Positions 1-8,976 of a stretch of 14,558 bases of DNA are shown piece after piece. The first letter of the stretch is position 1. Each line of letters starts with the position of its first letter. The notes beneath the pieces were generated by a model, which did no database searches, was not told the DNA's origin, and was given only the letters and a program-made list of their open reading frames with translations. The stretch is taken from contig JAJZMN010000268.1 in the NCBI GenBank assembly GCA_021850345.1, forward strand, positions 1 through 14,558. Reading direction: 5' to 3'. This DNA comes from Actinomycetes bacterium. GTDB lineage: Bacteria > Actinomycetota > Acidimicrobiia > Acidimicrobiales > RAAP-2. A program made the translations under genes and the position numbers.

Positions 1-74
1 CGATGTGTGGCGACGATGCCGTCGCCACAGGGGTTGGACCCGGTCTCGCCGCCAAACGTCTCCCTGCGCACCCG

Positions 75-1075
75 TCAGACGGAGCGCTCGCGCTCGTAGC
101 TCGACACCGGCAGCACCCATGGCGTGGCGTTCAGGGTGCCAGAGATCGAAACCGTCGGCTCACCCGCGGGCCCTGGTTGCCAGCTCGTCACGGCGTCGTC
201 GAGCCGGCCGGAGAGCGCACCGCTGCGCTCGACACTGCAGCACCGGTCCCGTTCGCCAGTGACGTCGAGGATGTCGACGACGGCCCTGGTGTCGACGACG
301 GCCCTGGTGTCGACGACGGCCCTCGTGTCGACGACGGTTCCGCCGTCGATATGGACGCCGGTGTGGACGTCGGTGTCCGTGTCGACCTCGCCGCGCCGAC
401 CGGCCACACTTCTGGGTAGGTGAAGCGCTCGGCACGCCCGCCCCGCTCTTCGGTGATGACCGAGAAATGCCCGTCGATCGGTGCAGAGAGCGTGACCGTC
501 GTCGCCTCGAGATCGACCGGCGCGACGGCGCAGTTGGGCACACAGGTGTCGGCGTCCGACCTCCCCTGCCCGACGGCGCCGCTCGACGACCAACTTGTCC
601 ACGCAAGGTTCGTCACGATGTTGCCCTCGTCGACGCTGAAGTCGATCTGGCGCGGATCTCGTCCGGCGTACGTGCCCGCGATCAAAAGCGGGGTCCGTAT
701 CGCCGATGTCGACGAAGGCAGCTGCCCAGCGGACCGCGAGGACTTCCTCGGCGGCATCGTGAGGTGTATCGGCCGAGACCTGGAGGAGGTGGCCGGTCGA
801 GAGCCCGACACCGCAGTGGACTTCGTTGTGGAGCGCGCGCGAGGCGGTGCTGGCCCGCTGGAAGGAGAGAGAGCGGTCGTCGAGGCGGGGCTCGTCGAGC
901 CGCCAGAGCTCCCCACTGCGCCGCGGCCCTGCGCGCCGCCACGGGCCGCGGCCGGAGGGGCGAACGCCGACGCGGGGGTAGCGGGAGAGGAGCCGAACGC
1001 GCCAGCCGCCGTGGCGGCCGTGAGACCGACGGCAATGCCAATACCGATGCCGACGACCACGACACGATCTCTCAT
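75..1075 (-). pseudogene. Frameshifted secreted protein gene (decayed or mis-sequenced)
   Basis: An ATG at 1075 has a good Shine-Dalgarno stretch (AAGGGGGTGAG) just upstream. It opens a clear signal peptide (MRDRVVVVGIGIGIAVGLTA, then an Ala-rich cleavage region). The coding-like signal then changes frame. About 910-700 reads well only in the frame ending at 75 (LLQVSADTPHDAAEEVLAVR, VDIGDTDP). About 690-400 reads well in the signal-peptide frame (IDFSVDEGNIVTNLAWTSW, CVPNCAVAP, GHFSVITEE). About 390-75 again reads in the first frame (VDTRAV repeats, then LDDAVTSWQPGPAGEP and SISGTLNATPW). The stop at 75-77 may itself be a lesion, because the same frame stays coding-like to position 1 (FGGETGSNPCGDGIVATH). 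The middle part resembles the all-beta tail of secreted actinobacterial proteins of unknown function. The signal-peptide frame alone would give an uninterrupted 295-residue product ending at 188, so an intact odd protein cannot be excluded. The largest frame change lies by a CCCC/TTTT homopolymer pair near 682-695, where a real indel or a sequencing error is easy. Confidence 0.5.
273..340 (-). repeat. 18-bp tandem repeat (3 copies plus a partial one)
   Basis: On the plus strand the unit GTCGACGACGGCCCTGGT occurs at 273-290 and 291-308. It recurs with one change at 309-326, and a partial copy follows at 327-340. The unit length is a multiple of three, so copy number can vary without changing frame. 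On the minus strand it encodes a repeated VDTRAV in the frame with the better codon bias, or a Ser/Thr/Pro/Gly linker in the signal-peptide frame. It lies between two domain-like parts of the broken secreted-protein gene and probably was a linker. Confidence 0.8.
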
Positions 1076-1241
1076 CTCTCACCCCCTTCGTTGCATGAGC
1101 CCCTCAGCTCGCTGCGACGACGTTCCCCATCCCCTATATAGCACTGGCGGCATATCGAATTTCTGCAGGCAGCAGAAAAGATCTTCCGGCTCCCCCACGG
1201 GCCCACGACCACGCCCCCCGCAGACCATCCACGCCCTCCGC

Positions 1242-1419
1242 AGGCAGGTGGTCGGTGCTGCAATTCGGCGGCGGCGATGGCGGCTGCTCGTACTGTAACC
1301 GGGCTTGCCATGTGCGATGCGACCCACTGGGCGACGGCGTCCTCCGGCCAGGACGCCGCGAGGCCCGGCACCCGGCTCTTGCGGTGCGAGCGTCGACGAG
1401 CGTCGAGCACCGATGCCAT
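1242..1419 (-). pseudogene. Possible remnant of a tyrosine-recombinase N-terminal domain
   Basis: The minus strand reads from an ATG at 1419 ([10 protein letters not shown]) into [14 protein letters not shown], then [20 protein letters not shown], down to about 1242. The pattern resembles the SAM-like core-binding domain of tyrosine integrases: 'P-x-x-V-A-x-W-V-A' followed by 'S-P-x-T-V-R-x-x-x-A-A-I-A-A-A'. No catalytic domain (Arg, His-x-x-Arg, Tyr) is nearby in any frame. If the resemblance is real, this is only a fragment. There is no ribosome site ahead of the ATG. The call rests on pattern similarity over about 40 residues and could be chance in Ala-rich, GC-rich DNA. Confidence 0.2.
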
Positions 1420-1641
1420 GCTGCCGATTTCCGCCTCTCGAGGTGGCGATCCCTCCCTCGCCGGGTTCCCACCGTCGACAGGCCCGCCGCCGCCACGCTC
1501 GAGACATCTGCAGACTCGCCGCGCTTTTCGATCGATCCCGAGAGCGGGTTCTCGAAGAGCCCGGGCAGCCGATCTTTCCCGACGTCGCCGGAACGCTCGG
1601 GGCCGTTCCGGGTCCTTCGCGGCATCGGGCTCGAGCACCCG

Positions 1642-1673
1642 TCGACAGCGCTCCACGGCGCGCCCTCTATCCT
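1642..1673 (+). promoter_or_regulatory. Candidate ahcY promoter
   Basis: TATCCT at 1668-1673 is a reasonable actinobacterial -10 element. TCGACA at 1642-1647 matches TTGACA at five of six positions. The 20-nt spacer is longer than usual, which weakens the pair. Transcription would begin near 1680, giving a leader of about 80 nt before the ahcY ATG. That leader contains the GC-rich, self-complementary run GCCGGGCGCCGGCCGGC, which could fold. This is inferred from sequence only. Confidence 0.25.
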
Positions 1674-1759
1674 GGTGGCTTGCATACACGCCGCCCCGGT
1701 TGCCGGGCGCCGGCCGGCACCGCCCCGGTCGCCTGCGCACACAAAGGAGAGCCCCGCCG

Positions 1760-3229
<1,470 letters not shown>

Positions 3230-3279
3230 TCCCCCGGGTCCCCCTGGTACCACAGAGGGCCTCCGCGTCGCAGTTGACC

Positions 3280-4326
3280 TCAGGGAGCCTTGGCGATGGC
3301 GACGAGCGTGCGCTCGATGCCCTCGTCGTCGACGTCGAAGTGGGTGACGAGGCGTACCGCGCCGGGTGCCACCATGTCGGCGAGCACGCCGCTTCGCGCC
3401 AAGAAGTCGATGACGCCGAGGGGCTCAGGCGGCCTGAACACCACGAGATTCGTCTGGACCCGATCGGGATCGACACCGGCGGCGGGCCAACGCTCGGCGA
3501 CTGCTGCTGCGAGTCGCCGAGCCCGCGCGTGGTCCTCGGCGAGCCGGTCGACCATCGTGGTCAGCGCGACGAGCCCCGCTGCCGCGATCACACCCGCCTG
3601 GCGCATGGCGCCCCCAAGGCGCTTTCGCTCGAGGCGCCCTCGCTCGATGACGTCGGCCGGCCCGGCGAGGAGTGAGCCCACCGGCGCGCACAGCCCCTTG
3701 GACAGGCACGACATCACGGTGGTCGCGTGGGCGGTGATGGCCGCGGGGTCGACCCCGGTCGCGACAGCCGCATTGAACAGCCGTGCACCGTCCATGTGGA
3801 CCGGCAGCGCGCCCGCGGCTGCCCGCATTGCGCCGAGCGCCTCGAGCGTCCAGGGCACCCCGCCTGCCGCCATGTGCGTGTTCTCGACGCACACCAGGCA
3901 CACCGCCGGCTGGTGGTAGACCGCAAGGTCGATCGCGCGTCGGATGTCATCGGGATGGACGATGCCGTCGTCGTCGGGCACGGTGTGGAACTGGACGGCG
4001 GCGTTGCGCGCGGCAGCTCCGAACTCGTATGCGACCACGTGCTGGGTGCGGCCCGCCACGACGGCCCCGCCCGCCTCCCCGAGCACGCGCAACGCGACCT
4101 GGTTCGCCATCGTCCCTGAAGGGACGTAGAGCGCCGCGTCCTTGCCTACCCGGGCCGCGTAGACCTCCTCGAGCGACCGGACCGTGGGGTCCTCGCCGAA
4201 CCCGTCGTCACCCACCTCTGCGCTCGCCATTGCCCGACGCATCTGGGGGGTCGGGCGAGTGACCGTGTCGCTTCGCAGATCGACGATGCCAGTGCGGGCC
4301 GTGCCGTGGGCGCCGTGGGCGGTCAT
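3280..4326 (-). CDS. ltaE: Low-specificity L-threonine aldolase
   Basis: This PLP enzyme of fold type I cleaves L-threonine or L-allo-threonine to glycine and acetaldehyde, and related beta-hydroxy amino acids likewise. The 348 residues are the normal length. The N-terminal DLRSDTVTRPTPQMRRAM (16-33) and the VGDDGFGEDPT segment (38-48) are family hallmarks. SGTMANQVAL (70-79) binds the cofactor phosphate. HMDGAR (177-182) supplies the Asp that pairs with the PLP ring nitrogen. The internal aldimine Lys is K210 in SCLSKGLCAPVGSLL. The ATG at 4326 has no Shine-Dalgarno sequence, but a TACCAT -10 lies exactly 6 nt upstream, so the mRNA is probably leaderless. It is divergent from the thioesterase gene. 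Fifty bp separate it from ahcY at the 3' ends, and I see no strong terminator hairpin there. The family is secure; the exact substrate preference is not visible. Confidence 0.95.
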   Translation of the reverse strand: MTAHGAHGTARTGIVDLRSDTVTRPTPQMRRAMASAEVGDDGFGEDPTVRSLEEVYAARVGKDAALYVPSGTMANQVALRVLGEAGGAVVAGRTQHVVAYEFGAAARNAAVQFHTVPDDDGIVHPDDIRRAIDLAVYHQPAVCLVCVENTHMAAGGVPWTLEALGAMRAAAGALPVHMDGARLFNAAVATGVDPAAITAHATTVMSCLSKGLCAPVGSLLAGPADVIERGRLERKRLGGAMRQAGVIAAAGLVALTTMVDRLAEDHARARRLAAAVAERWPAAGVDPDRVQTNLVVFRPPEPLGVIDFLARSGVLADMVAPGAVRLVTHFDVDDEGIERTLVAIAKAP

Positions 4327-4332
4327 GGCCGG

Positions 4333-4358
4333 ATGGTACCGGTCGTCGTCGCTAATCT
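4333..4358. promoter_or_regulatory. Back-to-back leaderless promoters for ltaE and the thioesterase gene
   Basis: On the minus strand TACCAT (4338-4333) is followed by six bases (CCGGCC) and the ltaE ATG at 4326. On the plus strand TAATCT (4353-4358) is followed by six bases (GCGGCC) and the GTG at 4365. Both fit the actinobacterial leaderless layout, TAnnnT about 6-7 nt before the first codon. Neither start has a ribosome site. No good -35 hexamer is visible for either. The two -10 elements are 14 bp apart, so two polymerases could hardly bind at once. Confidence 0.6.
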
Positions 4359-4364
4359 GCGGCC

Positions 4365-4805
4365 GTGCCCGACCCTCGAGACCTATTGCGCCACCCGGTC
4401 GACGCCGCGACGTTGGACCGCACCGGCATCATGGCAGTGCTGGGTATCCGCGCCGTCGAGCTCAGCCCGACACGGGTGGTGCTCGAGGTGCCCATCACCG
4501 AGTGGCTGCACCAGCCCCACGGCGTCCTCCATGGCGGGGTCTCGGCGTTGCTCGCCGAGACCGCTGCCAGCTATGGCGGTACCCTGGCCGCGCCGCCTGG
4601 TCATCTCGTCATGGGCATCGAGCTGAACGCGAGCCATCTGCGCGCGATGCGCGACGGCGTCCTCACCGCCACTGCGACGCCAGCGAGGATCGGCCGCACC
4701 CTCCAGGTCTGGGACATCGACCTGACCGACGACGCAGGCCGGCGCATCTGCCGTGCCCGCTGCACCCTCGCGGTCTCAAGACCCAAGGAGAGCGGCGCAC
4801 AGTAG
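4365..4805 (+). CDS. PaaI-type hotdog-fold acyl-CoA thioesterase
   Basis: The 146-residue protein is a single hotdog domain of the PaaI/YdiI family, which hydrolyses acyl- or aroyl-CoA thioesters such as phenylacetyl-CoA derivatives or 1,4-dihydroxy-2-naphthoyl-CoA. The signature QPHGVLHGGVSALLAETAAS (50-69) contains the HGG turn and Glu65, the expected catalytic acid on the central helix. LVMGIELNASHLRAM follows, typical of the CoA-binding edge strand. The GTG at 4365 is favoured because TAATCT lies 6 nt upstream, giving a leaderless mRNA. A later in-frame ATG (codon 23) would cut the first strand. It could serve menaquinone synthesis or aromatic/acyl-CoA turnover. The neighbouring acyl-condensing operon makes a lipid-related role plausible but unproved. 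Confidence 0.88.
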   Translation: MPDPRDLLRHPVDAATLDRTGIMAVLGIRAVELSPTRVVLEVPITEWLHQPHGVLHGGVSALLAETAASYGGTLAAPPGHLVMGIELNASHLRAMRDGVLTATATPARIGRTLQVWDIDLTDDAGRRICRARCTLAVSRPKESGAQ

Positions 4806-4811
4806 GTAACT

Positions 4812-5046
4812 GGTCGTACCTTAGGTAGTACCTTTGTCCTCACGGTGGTCGTACCTGAGGTGCGAACACTGGTCGATTGCCACATTTCCTGTTCGAAGAC
4901 GGTAAGATACCTGGATGCCGTCGCCGAACTTCCCGATTCCCGCGGGCTCCATCGGCGTCATTCTTCCTCCCATGGCCCCTGGGGCCCTCGGAGTCCACTC
5001 TCTTCGTACCAACGGTACGACCAAGCTTCCTACCTTTGGTAGTACC
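4812..5046. promoter_or_regulatory. Cluster of TACC-N3-GGTA palindromes (putative operators)
   Basis: Four related sites bracket the promoter and the first codons of the next gene. They are TACCttaGGTA (4817-4827), TACCtgaGGTg (4852-4862, one mismatch), TACCaacGGTA (5007-5017) and TACCtttGGTA (5031-5041). Sites 1 and 4 share TACCTTWGGTAGTACC at 15 of 16 positions although one is intergenic and the other coding. Sites 1 and 2 share GGTCGTACCTKAGGT at 14 of 15. Site 3 extends to CGTACC-AAC-GGTACG and carries the reverse complement of GGTCGTACC. The layout suggests a dimeric repressor, possibly looping between the upstream and coding pairs. The regulator is not encoded in the window. Confidence 0.55.
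4877..4914 (+). promoter_or_regulatory. Leaderless promoter of the oxidoreductase-thiolase-fabH operon
   Basis: TAAGAT (4903-4908) is followed by six bases (ACCTGG) and the ATG at 4915, the same TAnnnT-N6-start layout seen for the two genes upstream. TTGCCA at 4877-4882 resembles a -35 element, but its 20-nt spacer is long. There is no Shine-Dalgarno sequence before the ATG. Two TACC-N3-GGTA sites lie just upstream, so repression from those sites is plausible. Confidence 0.55.
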
Positions 5047-5916
5047 GAACAGATCGTCGCGGACTGCCAGGCGGCCGAGGCGGCGGGCGCGAGCGCCATC
5101 TGGGCAACCGACCACCTCTTCTGGCGCCAGCCCACCCTCGAGTGCCTGACCGCGTGCGTCGTCGCGGCCACCGCGACCTCGCACGCGGTCCTCGGGACGT
5201 GCGTGCTGCAGCTTCCGCTTCGCAGCCCGGCGGTGGTCGCGAAGCAGGTCGCCGCGCTCCAGGTGCTCTCGGGCGGCCGATTCGTCCTCGGCGTCGGGGT
5301 GGGGAGCCATCCCGGCGAGTACGGGCGGGCCGGCGTCGACTACGCCACGCGTGGACGACGTTTGGACAAGGGCATCGCCGCGCTGCGGGCGGCGTGGACA
5401 CACGCCGGTGAGGACTATCGCCTGGCGCCCGCACTCCCCGCCCCGGTCTGGGTGGGCGGCGCCAGCCCCGCGGCGATCGAGCGCGCGGCCACGCTCGGCG
5501 ACGGTTGGGTACCGCTCTTCTTGGACCCGCCCACCTTCGCCAGCCGTCTCGCCCAGGTCCGCGATCTGCGATCGGCCGCAGGAGGCGACCCCGCAGAGCT
5601 TGCAGCGGCGGTGGTCATGGTCGCCCACGTCGACGCCGACGAGCAGCGAGCGCGTGAGCGGGGCACCGGCTGGCTTGCCGCGCTCTACGGCATCGCGCCC
5701 AAAGCGTTCGCCCGCCATCTCGTCGCCGGGCCCGCCACCCTCGTGGCCGACGCGGCGCACCGCTACCTGTCCTCGGGCGCGACACACGTCGTCGTCCTCG
5801 TCGCAGCCGATCACCCGATGGAGCACTTCACGGCGCTGATGGAGGCCGCCGCGCCGGCGAGCAGGAAGACCAGGGCGGCCGTTCCCCACTTTGCAACGTC
5901 AGGAGCGAGCGTATGA
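4915..5916 (+). CDS. Luciferase-like (F420-type) oxidoreductase
   Basis: The 333-residue protein belongs to the bacterial luciferase-like monooxygenase superfamily, a TIM barrel. In actinobacteria such proteins mostly use coenzyme F420, less often FMN. Seen in sequence: AEAAGASAIWATDHLFW (about 54-70), the usual first barrel strand with the A-T-D-H loop; LGTCVLQLPLRSPAVVAKQV; LSGGRFVLGVGVGSHPGEY; RGRRLDKGIAALRAAW; and PAPVWVGGASPAAIERAA. These are in family order. No membrane segment or signal peptide is present. The ATG at 4915 is chosen because a TAAGAT -10 sits 6 nt upstream. Codons 31-44 contain two of the palindromic operator-like sites. Its stop overlaps the next start (ATGA), so it heads a translationally coupled operon. 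The cofactor and substrate cannot be read from the sequence. Confidence 0.9.
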   Translation: MPSPNFPIPAGSIGVILPPMAPGALGVHSLRTNGTTKLPTFGSTEQIVADCQAAEAAGASAIWATDHLFWRQPTLECLTACVVAATATSHAVLGTCVLQLPLRSPAVVAKQVAALQVLSGGRFVLGVGVGSHPGEYGRAGVDYATRGRRLDKGIAALRAAWTHAGEDYRLAPALPAPVWVGGASPAAIERAATLGDGWVPLFLDPPTFASRLAQVRDLRSAAGGDPAELAAAVVMVAHVDADEQRARERGTGWLAALYGIAPKAFARHLVAGPATLVADAAHRYLSSGATHVVVLVAADHPMEHFTALMEAAAPASRKTRAAVPHFATSGASV

Positions 5917-7103
5917 GTCGTCACCACATCGCGATCCTCGGGGCCGGCATGACCGATATGAGCCGGCGAGACCTCTCTCCCGAGGCGATGGCCGACCAGG
6001 CCGTCCACACGGCGCTCGACGACGCCGGCATCGACGCCGACCGCCTCACCCTCGTCGTCGCCAGCAACGCGTTGGGCGGGCGCCTGTGCGACCAGGGATG
6101 CATCCGGGGGCAGTCGTGGATGCGCAAGGGCGGCCTCGGCAATGTCCCGGTGGTGAACGTCGACAACTCGTGCGCCGGTGGCGCGTCGGCACTTCAGCTC
6201 GGCGTCCTCGCCGCGCGTGGCGCAGATGGGCCCGTGCTCGTCGTCGGCGTCGAGAAGATGTGGACCGGTGACCGGGCGGCCACGCTGGCGGGCATCGAGG
6301 ACGGGCTGCCGAGCGACTACCGCGCCGACATGCGCGCCCGCTTCGAGGCGGGCGAGAACCCCGGCGGCAGCGTGCTCATGGCGCTGAACAACCGGTGGGC
6401 CAAGGAGTGCATGACCAAGCACGGCGCGACGCTCGAGCAGTTCGCGGCCGCCGCGGTCAAGGCTCGGCTGCACGCGAGCCGGAACCCCATGGCACAGGTC
6501 CAGACCGCCGTCACGATGCAAGAGGTGCTCGCCGCGCCGCAGGTGTCCGGCGTCCTCACCCGCCTCATGTGCAGCTCGTTCACCGACGGCGCGGCGGCCC
6601 TCGTCCTGGTGCCGGGATCTGCGGCCCCGGCGCACGCGCCGCGTATCATCGCGTCCGTGGCGCGATCTGGGAACGGCGAGATGGACTACCACGACCGGCT
6701 CGCCGACACCGCGGCCGACTTGTGGGAGGCGAGCGGCCTCGGCCCCTCGGACTTCGACCTCGTCGAGCTCCACGACGCGACGAGCCCCGAGGAGATCTAC
6801 GCACTCGAGTCGCTCGGCCTCTTCGGCATCGGCGAGGCCGGGCCGGCGACGCTCGCCGGTGACACGACGATCGGCGGCCGGCGGCTCACGGTGAACCCGA
6901 GTGGCGGTCTCGTCGGGCGCGGCCACCCCCTGGGGGCAACGGGCATCGCCCAGGTGGTCGAGCTGGCCACCCAGCTGCGCGACCGCGCGGGTGAGCGCCA
7001 GGTCGCCGGGGCCCGGCTCGGGCTGGCGGTCAACACCGGCGGGGTGATCGAGGGCGACGCCGCCTACATCGGGATGCACGCCGTCGCCGCAGGAGGGCGC
7101 TGA
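5913..7103 (+). CDS. SCP-x-like thiolase family protein
   Basis: The 396-residue thiolase-fold protein resembles the sterol-carrier-protein-x/acetyl-CoA acetyltransferase group, whose members make or cleave a C-C bond between acyl-CoAs. The nucleophile is Cys87 in VNVDNSCAGGASAL. ELHDAT (286-291) matches the E-x-H-D motif of the SCP-x type. NPSGGLVGRGHPLGATG (328-344) carries the active-site His338. The usual C-terminal C-x-G cysteine is absent: the equivalent loop reads LAVNTGGVIEGDA, as in SCP-x-type proteins. The start ATG overlaps the upstream stop (ATGA) and has AGGAG about 10 nt before it. The stop is 2 nt before the fabH-like GTG. Degradative thiolysis and biosynthetic condensation are both possible. 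Pairing with a KAS III gene leans toward biosynthesis, but that is inference. Confidence 0.88.
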   Translation: MSRHHIAILGAGMTDMSRRDLSPEAMADQAVHTALDDAGIDADRLTLVVASNALGGRLCDQGCIRGQSWMRKGGLGNVPVVNVDNSCAGGASALQLGVLAARGADGPVLVVGVEKMWTGDRAATLAGIEDGLPSDYRADMRARFEAGENPGGSVLMALNNRWAKECMTKHGATLEQFAAAAVKARLHASRNPMAQVQTAVTMQEVLAAPQVSGVLTRLMCSSFTDGAAALVLVPGSAAPAHAPRIIASVARSGNGEMDYHDRLADTAADLWEASGLGPSDFDLVELHDATSPEEIYALESLGLFGIGEAGPATLAGDTTIGGRRLTVNPSGGLVGRGHPLGATGIAQVVELATQLRDRAGERQVAGARLGLAVNTGGVIEGDAAYIGMHAVAAGGR

Positions 7104-7105
7104 GC

Positions 7106-8028
<923 letters not shown>

Positions 8029-8032
<4 letters not shown>

Positions 8033-8976
8033 CCCAGACCGCGAGCAGCAGGGAGCGCCACGCCCCCCTGGTCGTGCTCGCCGCCGGGCGGGCGACCCGC
8101 TACGGGGGCGTGAAGCCGCTCGCGCCCGTCGGCGTAGGTGGCGAAGCCGTCATCGACGTGCTCGCGAGCGACGCGCTCGCGGCGGGGTTCCAACGCATCG
8201 TGCTCGTGATCGGAGAGGACACCGGCGCCGCGGTCCGCTACCACGTCGAGCGCACCTGGCCGGATGACGTCGACGTCCGCTTCAGCGTCCAGCACACGCC
8301 CGACGGCACGGTCGGCGCGGTCTGCGCCGCGGCGTCCGCGCTGGACCCTGCAAGTCATTTCGCGGTGGCGAACGCCGACGATCTCCCCAGCGTCGGGGCG
8401 CTCGCATCCCTCGCGGCGCACCTCTCGGGTGAGGCGCCAACCGATGTGCTCGTCTCCTTCCGCCTCGCCGACACGGTCATCGGCTCGTCGCCGGTCACCC
8501 GGGGGCTGTGCACGATCGGCGACGACGGGACCCTTCTCGCTCTCGAGGAACGCCGGCACGTCACGCCCCTCCCCGACGGACGCTTCGTTGCCGACGACGG
8601 GCGCCAGCCCAGAGAGCTCGACCCCGACCAGCCCGTCTCGGTGAACCTGTGGGGATTCTCCCCCGCCATGCACGAGGTCTTCGCCGCAGCCATGGCGGTG
8701 CCGAGCAGCGGCGAAGTGCTCCTTCCCGACGTCGTCCACCACCTGCTCGTCGGCCGCGCGGACGGCGTGCTCGGCGGGGGCGGGGCACGCCATGGAGGCG
8801 CGGGACGCTTCCGCATCGACGTGCTGCGCGCCGCAGGGCGCTGCATCGGCGTCACGCACGCCGACGACGTCCCGCTCGTCACCGCCGCCCTCGCCCGGGA
8901 AGTGGGCCGTGGGGAGCGCCCCGCGACGCTGTGGACCTCGCGCCCCGCGACGCGCTCGGCGGCCCGCCTGCCATGA
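8029..8976 (+). CDS. Sugar-nucleotidyltransferase-like protein (GT-A fold)
   Basis: The 315-residue protein starts with the nucleotidyltransferase fingerprint LAAGRATRYGGVKPLAPVG (17-35), the L-A-x-G-x-x-x-R-x-x-x-x-K-x-L motif that binds an NTP. DGTVGAVCAA (92-101) and ANADDLP (114-120), with a likely metal-binding Asp pair, complete the active-site pattern. This family transfers NMP from NTP to a phosphorylated sugar, choline or a cofactor. The tail (IGVTHADDVPLVTAALAREV) resembles uncharacterised nucleotidyltransferases rather than a named enzyme. The ATG at 8029 overlaps the fabH stop and has GGAGGGG just ahead. Its own stop overlaps the CDF gene start (ATGA), so it is translationally coupled on both sides. 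The substrate is unknown. Confidence 0.82.

Larger units (their letters stand above)
1083..1759. other. Intergenic region without a convincing intact gene
   Basis: These 677 bp lie between the divergent secreted-protein gene and ahcY. Open frames cross it on both strands, but none combines a start, a ribosome site and steady codon bias. A minus-strand stretch at about 1419-1242 looks like a decayed integrase N-domain and is listed separately. A plus-strand stretch at about 1490-1680 has moderately coding-like third positions but no recognisable product. The right end must contain the ahcY promoter and leader. The left end carries TATATAG (1135-1141, minus strand), a possible -10 for the secreted-protein gene. 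I saw no SAH or SAM riboswitch consensus here. Confidence 0.6.

Noticed and set aside
420..1298. Plus-strand open frame through the broken secreted-protein gene
   Set aside because: It looks coding-like only because it mirrors the minus-strand frame. It has no signal, family motif or ribosome site, while the minus strand has a signal peptide and a Shine-Dalgarno sequence.
1500..1759. SAH riboswitch upstream of ahcY
   Set aside because: I looked for the conserved pseudoknot sequence of the known SAH riboswitch and found no match; only generic GC-rich self-complementarity is present.
3230..3279. Bidirectional terminator between ahcY and ltaE
   Set aside because: Only the short palindrome TGGTACCA (3245-3252) with imperfect flanking C/G runs is present, with no T run on either strand.
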